A stretch of DNA of 64,000 nt from Cerioporus squamosus (Eukaryota; Basidiomycota; Agaricomycetes; Polyporales; Polyporaceae), in NCBI GenBank assembly GCA_022592435.1, contig JABYQS010000045.1, positions 1-64,000 of the forward strand. The letters run 5' to 3'. The notes beneath the pieces were generated by a model that made no database searches, was not told where the DNA came from, and saw nothing but the letters and a program-made list of their open reading frames with translations. Below are positions 56,201-64,000 of the stretch, piece after piece. The translations under genes were made by a program, and so were the position numbers. Positions within the stretch are counted from its first letter, which is position 1. Each line of letters opens with the position of its first letter.

Positions 56201-59200
56201 TGCTAGGTAGGCGCAGAACATACCGTGACTATTCTGTACCGTTGATGTCTATGTCTACTAGGGGAAATGCATGCAACTCCGACTGGACCGGTCTCGTACA
56301 TTGGCTTGCCGCGTTCGAGAGGAGTCGCGTATGTGCCCCAGGAGTCCTGGATATCGAGTGACACGATCAAGGTATGCGATGACTCCCATATGTATATCGG
56401 TTGACCATAGCGTGTCATCACGTCTGTGCAGGCCAACATCATCTTTGGTAGCTCCTACGACGAGGCACGCTATCGACAAGGTACGATGCCTGGTCGCATG
56501 GGTTCCTAGAAGCGCTCTGACAGGTTTCAGTCGTCCAACAATGCGGGCTTGAGCACGACCTCAGCTTATTCGATCACGGGGACGAGACTGAAGTCGGCGA
56601 ACGAGGTCTGACGCTGAGGTACGTTACCGGGCTCTCACGGGACTTTACCAGATGAGCTGACATCTTTTATAGCGGTGGTCAGAAGGTAGCACACGCGCCT
56701 GTGAGCGAAGGATATGACTCATTCTTCTTTGTTCAGGCCCGCGTTTCCCTTGCGAGAGCAGTGTACTCATCTGCAGAGACTCTACTCTTAGACGACGTGA
56801 GAGCGCAGGTACTTGGTCGATCGCAATCCATGAAGCTGACAGCCTTTCAGGTCTTCGCTGCGCTGGATGTTCACACTGCACGATGGATCGTCGAGAAGTG
56901 TCTCAAGGGCGACCTGGTTCGCGGACGCACCGTGATCTTGGTCGTGCGTAGTAAATCACCCTTCTTGCAAATGGGCGACACTGACGGACTCGCAGACGCA
57001 CAATATCGCTGTCGTTGAGGGTGTTGCCTCCTACCTCGTATCTCTGGCTCTAAATGGGAGGATTGCTAACCGAGGGAAGTGGTCTCACGTTCTCGAGGAA
57101 GATGCAGCCCTCTCCAGGGAACTCGACGTCGAGCGAGAGGAGTTCGTGACGGATGTCGGAGACAAGCTCATCGACATGGGAGCTCAGAAGCCCGCAAGCA
57201 ATGAGCAAGGGAAGTTGGTGGCTCCTGAAGAGATTTCGCAAGGACACGTCAGCTGGAGCACAGGTGAATCCGAAGATCGGTCTATGTTCGCGTTTCGTAA
57301 CTGATGGCTCTCCAGTGAAAGCGTACTTATCTGACATGGGTGGCAGCCACCCTCTCGTATTTTGGAGCTTAATCGCTGTCGGCCTCCTGCTCTCTCAGAC
57401 ATTCAATGTGTCGCAATCGTACTGGATCGGCTACTGGGCACAGCAGTACCAGGACCACGAAATATCAAGTGTCTCGGTGTCGTAGTGAGTAATATCACAT
57501 ATTCTTGCTTCTGAATCCGCCTCATCTCTTATGGAGCTATCTTGCTGTGTACCTCGGACTCATATGTTCGGACTTCGTCTTTCACTGGTCGAGCTTTGTC
57601 ATCTATCTCTCGGGAGTTATAAGAGCCTCTCAGAAGATCCACAAATCCCTTGTCAACTCCATCTTCCATGCTACGCTCAGGTAATGGCACGCTCGATAAT
57701 CGTCGCAGCGCGAAGACATTGACTTGGTGTATCACAGGTGGCTGGATACAACCCCTACGTCTCGTATCATCGTTCGATGTACTCAGGACATGCAATCGAG
57801 TGCGTACCTCTGGGATCACTGCTCCTCTCCTCTGTTCTACTACTCAGATCAGTTCTACAGTCGATAGTCCACTGTCGGGCATGCTCTACAACCTATACGA
57901 AACGACGGCCTCGCTCGTCATGAGCCTTGTCGCAATCATTTCAGTCGCACCGATCTTCTCCGCGATGGGAGTTGTGATGATCGCTCTCGGTGCCTGGTGG
58001 GGACAAATGTACCTCAAGGCACAACTACCGATCAAGCGCGAGATGAGCAATAGCCGTGCACCCATCCTCGGACACCTCAGTGCAACGCTGTCTGGACTTG
58101 GTGAGTAGCCAAGTAGCGCCAACGGGAATCTGATGCTTATGAACGCTGACTCGTACGTGTAGTTACGATCCGGGCGTATGGGGCGCAAGAGCGTTTTATT
58201 TGGGAATCCTACTTGAAGCTCAACAACTACACTCGTGCCACACGCACATATTACAACCTCAATAGGTCTTGACGCCGCTTCGCCGCGACGAATTACTTGG
58301 CTTGCTAACGAAGCGCTCAGGTGGATTTCCCTGCGTCTTGAGATGGCGTCCGCAATTGCCGCAGCGTCACTTGCAGTCTACTTGGTGTACGGACCTGGTG
58401 TCAATGCCGTGACGACGGGATTTGCACTGAGTCAGGCTGGTACGTCAAGGTTTGGAGTCCTCACAGAGACGACGATCCTGATCCAGAGAGATAGTCGGAT
58501 TCGGCGACATGATCCTTTGGTGGCTGCGTATGTTCAATATGGTTGAAGTTCAATGTACGTCCCGATTTCATGTTACTGCTCTCTGTACTGATGTTCGACG
58601 TATCTCGGAAAGGCAACAGGTATGTCAACGTTCGTATCGAAGCCCACATACCAGTCTCATTGTACTTTCAGCCTAGAACGGGTGGAGCAGTACTTGCACA
58701 TCGAGCACGAGCCAGGCCCCACTTCGGCTGGAACACCACCGGCATATTGGCCTGCCAGCGGGAGTTTGAGGGTGGAGAGCCTCTCAGCTCGGTACTCGGC
58801 GGTACGTCACACTGCGTAATACACAGCGCGCTGCCGTCTCCGACCTTCTCTGACTGATCGCTTTGTAGGACGGACCTCGGGTCTTACATGACATTTCCTT
58901 CGAGGTGAAGTCCGGCGAGCATGTCGGGATCGGTAGGTCGCGAATAGTCTACAATATAACATATGAGCACTCAATCGCATACCGATAGTCGGGCGCACCG
59001 GTAGTGGCAAGGTGGAACAGCACTAGCATGCCGCCGAGAACTCTGCACTGACTCATTTCCTTCAGAGCTCGCTCGCCCTCTCTCTTTTACGGCTAATCAT
59101 CACAGAAGGCCAGGTGTACTACGACGGCATCCAGACCGACTCGATCAACCTCGACGCCCTCAGGTCCAAGATCACTATCATCCCTCAATCGGTCAGTCTT

Positions 59201-59932
59201 TCACCGGGTCGCGTTTGTGGAGACTGGCGGCTCATTTTCTTCCCTAGCCCGAGCTCCTCAGCGGTACCCTGCGCGAAAACCTCGACCCGTTCTCCGAGTT
59301 CGAGGACACAGTGTTGAACGACGCTCTTCGCGCATCTGGCCTCTTCTCGCTTCAGAGCGACGAGGAAGAAGGTCGAATCACCCTGGACTCGCAGATTTCG
59401 AGCAGTGGAGGCAACTTATCTGTCGGACAGCGGCAGATTGTCGCCCTTGCAAGGGCGATTGCCCGTCAGAGCAAGCTCCTCATCCTCGATGAGGCCACTT
59501 CGGCCATCGGTGCGTCACGGTGATATGTTGCGCTATGGGATCTCATGCAGCCACGGGTAGATTATGAGACGGACGCCGTTATCCAGCGATCGCTTCGCGA
59601 AGCGGTGAGCAAGGAAACAACCGTTCTGACCATCGCGCATCGTCTACAGACGATCATGGATGCGGACAAGATTGTGAGTACTCTCCTCTTCTCAGCGATT
59701 GTGCATCATGATGACACAATGGTGGATTACAGCTGGTCTTGGACTCCGGACGTATCGTAAGCGCTTTTGGTATCACCACATAAAGTTATTGATACTTACA
59801 ATTGCACAGGCAGAGTTCGGTTCTCCAGCCGAATTGCTCAAGAACAAGGATAGCCTCTTCAGTAGGTTGGTGAACGAGAGCGGAGAGCGGGACGCACTTC
59901 GGGCCATTGTCGAGAAGAATACGAACGCATAG
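53281..59932 (+). CDS. Full-length ABCC (MRP-type) transporter B, 1478 aa, 41 exons
   Basis: All 41 exons join in phase (53281-53580, 53648-53911, 53962-54132, ... 59561-59673, 59733-59756, 59810-59932). The paralogue of A has the same domain order: Walker [10 protein letters not shown] near residue 647, signature LSGGQK split by a 13-nt exon (56673-56685), DDV in Walker B of NBD1, NBD2 Walker A GRTGSGK near 1257 with an intron directly after the Lys codon, signature LSVGQRQ and [11 protein letters not shown]. Many exons equal those of A in length (264, 47, 115, 136, 46, 63, 169, 240, 262, 113 and 24 nt), but B has at least 14 more introns. The extra ones split single A exons without changing the sum, for example 28+27 against 55 and 103+119 against 222. 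A 7-nt micro-exon lies at 58613-58619. The protein is about 140 residues shorter, mainly in linkers. Confidence 0.92.
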
Positions 59933-60402
59933 AACCTCCAATGAAGCAAACGGAGTGAAGCATGTTATTTAATCATCTTGACTTAGAGGAGATTACACAT
60001 TCTTCCCGTACATGATGAGGGCGGCGAGAACGTACGTGGGCAGGTCCGGAAACCTCTTGGAAGGCAGGAAGGAAACCCGGGCGAGACGCAAAATTCGCAG
60101 CCTCTCACCTCCGCGGTTGCCCGAACCTCCTGAGAACAACGTGAGATGGGGGCGGAAATCTGGCACAGTCACAGTGTAGCTCGTGTGGAGGCCGAGCGCG
60201 GACGGAACGTAACATGCCTTCACGAGAACGTGTAGTACCCGGTTCCAGCATATGCACTAAGAAAACCGCTCCCTAAGTTGCCCTGAACTGGGAGAGCCAA
60301 TTAGTATCCCGTACGGTAGTCGATACAGGAGGGTATGGAGGGCGTATCCAAAGTACACTGGCAATGCTATGGTAGTCACGAGCCAAATCGCGCACGCATG
60401 GC
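59933..60402. other. Spacer between convergent genes
   Basis: The 3' ends of ABCC B (plus) and the TMEM135-like gene (minus) meet here. A 76-codon minus-strand frame at 59993-60223 has no support. Confidence 0.45.
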
Positions 60403-62772
60403 TCAGTTGGGTCCCACGAACTGGTACAATATCCGCCGGACAAGGCCGGAAAGGTGCTGCGGGTCGTTCTGTGCAGGGTGTGTCGTCAGCCATCCATAGC
60501 CTGCGCCGTATGGTAACATGTGCGCTAACCTGGTATGTACTCTGCAGTGCGAGCGAGACGCCAGCCGGAGGTGAGTATGCACTTGACTCTGAGATACTGG
60601 TCGGAAGAACGCACCATGACCAACCCCATACCTATCGCCGTCAGGAGCGGCTCTCCCAGACGGCCGAAGGGGACAACCCACCCCTTGCCCCTCGCCGTAA
60701 CCCATGCGCTCTCCATACCTTTCGGCAGAACGTACATCGCCAGCTCCTCGCGGCGCCGTTTCTCCTCGACGAATAACGACAAGCCGGATAGCAAGCCCCC
60801 AAGGAAGAACGACTGCTTCGAGATGAGCAGCTCTATCCATGCACGTGGCAACCGCTTCGCCAACCATGCCAGCAGGGACTTCGACCCGGAATTCCTCAAC
60901 GACATCAGCTTGTCGTATAGGTTGTGTTTGGAGCAGAAGTACACTGCCGCCCTCGGTGAGTACTGGATAGCAAGCGGTAAGCTGCGCACGACAAAGGCTC
61001 ACTTTGGTAGATGAGGACGAACGCGCCCAGGAACGAAGAGCTCCGTGCCGTTCCCCAGGCTGCCCGTCCTAGCATGGGTATCGGGTTCTTCATGAACTTC
61101 TGGCGGCGGAACAGCATCATGGGAATGAAGTGTAGCGCGCCGTAGATCGGGAGCATCCATCGGAAGACCTCCCAAAAATGTGCAAATTGCACCGTCACAC
61201 ACGAGTCGAGGTCGGGGTGCACGACTGCACATGGTACGAAGTGGTGTCCGTACGATCGCAAACCCTCTGGAAGGCGCGCTTGGGCAATACGTTCTGAGAG
61301 GATGGTCGCATTTCCGCGGGTGATACCCTATATCGCGCTAAGGTCAGAGAGGCCGACTGCTGACTGGACAAGTGGAGTAGATGTACCTTGTAATGGAGCA
61401 CATTCTCCATCTGCGTTGGATCGAAGTAACCCTCACGCACGAGGGTATTGTTGATCCGGACAGCTTCTTCAGGTACTTTCGATGCGACTTGAATCCTGTA
61501 TAACAAGAATCAATGCCAGCGCTGCAGCTGTTTGCGGACATGCCTACCATCTGTTGTACGACGGAGGCAACGTCTCTGGTCTCATCAGGAAGGCGTACAT
61601 TATTTGACCGCAGCTTGAGCGTGCCGTCAGCAGAGTATCAGTGTACAAGTGGTCGAGACCTCACCATAATGAGAAGATAATCACGTCCCCGTGTGGTATC
61701 TTGAAGCCATGTCTATCTGACATGGCATTGAACGATCCTTGAAGACCCCTGTGTAATGCACAACCTTAGTCCCCGGTTATGAAGAGGATTGGTGCGGACA
61801 CCACGCACCGAACAAACATCTGCTGGGCAATCCCTACTCGACGACTCCGCTTCTCAAACATGATCGCAATGGCACCTGCAAGCGACCCAGCGAATGCAGA
61901 GTACCACCATCTTGTCTTCTTCCTCACCCACACCTGGTGAGCTTGTGCAGTTGCGGACAACCTGGCTCGCCGCGGAGAACGGCCGCGCTCCGGCAGTGCC
62001 GCTTCGATCTCCTCCAGCGCGGCCTCATCATCGAAGGGCGAGTCGGTCGTACTGCCCGCCTTCCGTCTCAGTGACTGGCGGAATAGCGAGCGCTGGCGTC
62101 CATATGTCAACGGCTTGGTTTGCGGTTGTGGGAGGACGATAGGCAGCGCGTTGAGGATGAACTTGTACAGGGCTACGAACGAGCCTGCGAAGAGAGGAAG
62201 GTTTGGGAACGGTCACGGGGTGATGCTGTTGAACGAACGTACCAAGCATGGCCGCGAACCGCAGGGAGTCCTCGCCGAACAATGCATGTCGGATCATGCT
62301 CAGACGGAAGTTCCTGCATGTTTGACCCGGATGAGCAACATTCTCGGAGGAGAGAGAGGATGGGCGCGTTCGCATACGAGGCAGACCACGCACTCACTTG
62401 GGTATCCGCTTGATCCTCGTCAACAATAGGATGAAATTTACGCCAGAACGAATGGCGAACGCGAGCGTCCCCGACCCTGAATATGAGTGTCTGTCTCATT
62501 GGCGAATGTTTCGGACAAGAGCGATGACGCGACGTACGCAGGCCTCCCCGACACGCGTGCTCAAAGCATTCTCGGAAGTCGTGTATCTCCACTGGTGGCT
62601 CCCCTCGGTCTCTCCATACGACCTTCCTAGCTTCCCGGAGGTGCTCCTCATAGTTCGCTAGCACGACGAGGTTCTCGAACGAAGCCATGGCGCGGCGCGG
62701 GGTGAAGTGGATGTAGGATGGCTGGCGGCCTAGCGTGGGCGGGCTATCTGGGGTGCGTATGGACGAAGCCAT
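60403..62772 (-). CDS. TMEM135-like multi-pass membrane protein, 605 aa
   Basis: Exons (complement): 62538-62772, 62398-62476, 62243-62313, 61809-62184, 61665-61748, 61548-61613, 61387-61495, 61003-61327, 60598-60943, 60403-60529; ten exons in phase, 605 aa. Features of the family: CGQIMYAFLMRPETLPPSY, a Cys/His segment after it (CAVVHPDLDSC), two paired glycine-rich helices with FAGSLAGAIAIMFEKRSRR and GGLLSGLSLFVEEKRRREEL followed by AMYVLPKGMES, and a C-terminal HLSGLVRRILYQFVGP. Animal TMEM135 influences mitochondrial fission and peroxisomal lipid metabolism; fungal members are uncharacterised, so the role here is inferred only from membership. The start gives a Ser/Thr-rich cytosolic N-terminus without signal peptide. 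The last intron uses donor GTATCT inside an open stretch; its phase demands it. Confidence 0.85.
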
Positions 62773-63237
62773 GTCTCCGCAGCGGCAACATATATGTGCG
62801 TGCTCAGGTGGTCGACCGCGTGCAGACGAAAGGGGGAAGCTAGGTCTGTTGGGGTTGGCAGGAGAGCTTGGGGTGGTCCGGTACCAATTCTACGCGTCTC
62901 GGTGACATGCACACCAAGTATCACGCGCATTCCGCCCTCTCCCCGTGGGGGCGCCACCACTGCGCTTGGCCAACCACGACCGCGGCATTTCACCACCAGC
63001 GAGCGAGCATGCAAAGCGCATCCATAACGCAGAAAACATGACAGTACGAAGAACTAGATAGGTCCAAGGACTACTACAATGCTACTTATGATGCGAGTCC
63101 GTTCGATGCAACGAGAGATGTGGGAGTGGGATAGCCAGCATGGATGGGAGTGTCCAAATGTCAATGAGAGTCCGCTTCGTCACCATATACAACCAAACGT
63201 TCCAGAGCAAGAAGTCGGACACTAACGCTACTGCCGT
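62773..63237. other. Spacer
   Basis: The promoter of the TMEM135-like gene and the 3' flank of the chitin synthase gene, both on the minus strand. No gene is seen. Confidence 0.45.
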
Positions 63238-64000
63238 CTATGACTGCGAGAGGATGTTGTCGATCGCGTCGTTCAGGAACTGCTTCTTCCCCGACAGGTC
63301 CGCCTTCGGGAACCGCGCCTGCATCGCGTCTCGCGCAGTCCTGAGTACGAGAGGGGCAGCTCGTCAGTCTGCAAAGCCCGCCAGAGCACAGGAGGAGCGC
63401 ACTCACTTTTTCGTCACAGTCATCAGGTCCTGTGTGCTCAAATACGCCCGCAGTGCGCTGATCAGCTCCTCATCGCTCGGGTCCGTGCTCATGCTCGGCC
63501 CGCCCGCGAACGGATTGACCGTCGTCGCGAGCGAGAACGTCGACATCGGCCGCTGCATCCCCGGCGCCATCGGCGGCGCAAACCCGCCTTGCGACCCGTG
63601 CACGTCCCCGCCGCCGAACATGTTCAAGTTCGTCATGACCGTGTTCCGCGGCGCGTTCGGCATCATGCCATATACACTGCCCGTGTTCTGGTACGGCATC
63701 GCCGCAGGCATCGGCATCGCGCCGCCGTAGTCAGAGCCGTGCACAGACCCTGAGCCACCGAACGGCCCCATGAAGGGCAGTGTCGGGAGCCCGAACTGCG
63801 ATGGGGCGCTGTTGTAGTGCGACAGGTTGCTCTGCGAGTTGTTCGGATGGTACGAGGAGCCCTGTGGGTTCGTGAGGTTCGTGTCCCGGTAATAGTCGCC
63901 CCCGCCCGCCTGTGACTGGTGGAAACTCGGGCGAGGCGACTGCCCTCTCGACCTGTTGCCTGAAGGCGCCTTGCTGTGGTAGCCAGTCTCGTCCGAGTGG
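63238..64000 (-). CDS. Chitin synthase with C-terminal DEK_C domain (3' end only)
   Basis: The last two exons of a minus-strand gene that continues beyond the right edge: 63407 to >64000 and 63238-63340 (complement), phase 2 join. The readable part is a Gly/Met/Pro-rich linker (MGPFGGSGSVHGSDYGG, MPMPAAMPY), then RPMSTFSLATTVNPF. It ends in a DEK_C-like helical domain, DPSDEELISALRAYLSTQDL to SGKKQFLNDAIDNILSQS. That arrangement closes the class V/VI fungal chitin synthases, which carry a myosin-like motor, cytochrome-b5-like and chitin synthase domains upstream. They make cell-wall chitin at the hyphal tip plasma membrane. The catalytic part is outside the window, so the assignment rests on the tail only. 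Confidence 0.8.

Noticed and set aside
1..64000. CRISPR array, phage or bacterial operon content
   Set aside because: No spaced direct repeats of that kind exist, and the spliceosomal introns throughout show a eukaryotic nuclear genome.

Overview
This window is nuclear DNA from a filamentous basidiomycete, most likely an Agaricomycete of polypore type. Genes are packed on both strands. Nearly every gene is cut by many introns of about 46-90 bases with GT(A/G)(A/C/T)GT donors, CTAAC-like branch points and CAG/TAG acceptors. Gene content is typical of the group: F-box/LRR protein, a TPO-type MFS carrier, an auxin-efflux-like carrier, ABCC pumps, a myosin-type chitin synthase tail, and Ser/Pro-rich orphans. 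I built gene models by hand from splice signals; wherever exon joins are listed, the phases were checked by summing exon lengths. No homology search was run.

Layout. Positions 1-5.4 kb hold no intact gene but do hold repeats: a 22-bp tandem array, a solo LTR with a 5-bp target-site duplication, and a 970-bp inverted-repeat element with a tRNA-like B box in each arm. From about 5.6 to 10.3 kb a segment is tandemly duplicated. Each unit carries an 81-residue orphan gene with a 5'UTR intron, facing a DUF1963-like gene; the DUF1963-like copy of unit 1 is decayed and that of unit 2 looks intact. From 11.6 to 19.9 kb lie an MFS transporter, mitochondrial methionyl-tRNA synthetase and a Swa2/auxilin-like UBA-TPR-J protein. 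All three carry apparent single-base frameshifts, unlike most of the window.

From 20.3 to 30.7 kb: an unrecognised gene, two tandem flavin monooxygenases with the same ten-exon structure, a membrane-anchored phytase-like histidine acid phosphatase, and a Ser/Pro-rich one-TM protein. From 30.7 to 41.9 kb: a small MITE-like element, a broken F-box gene, a Nudix CoA diphosphatase, a Cys-motif orphan, a candidate 100-residue membrane protein, dipeptidyl peptidase III (15 exons) and a broken orphan gene. From 42.4 to 60 kb: an auxin-efflux-like carrier and two tandem full-length ABCC transporters (27 and 41 exons; the second has 7-nt and 13-nt micro-exons). From 60.4 kb: a TMEM135-like protein, and the C-terminal end of a chitin synthase running off the right edge.

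How the genes relate. There is no single operon-like system. The window is a mosaic of housekeeping genes (MSM1, SWA2-like, DPP3, Nudix, TMEM135-like, chitin synthase) and tandemly duplicated accessory genes (81-aa orphans, FMOs, ABCC pumps). The least explained items are the duplicated orphan/DUF1963 pair, the inverted-repeat element, and the very different intron loads of the two ABCC paralogues.
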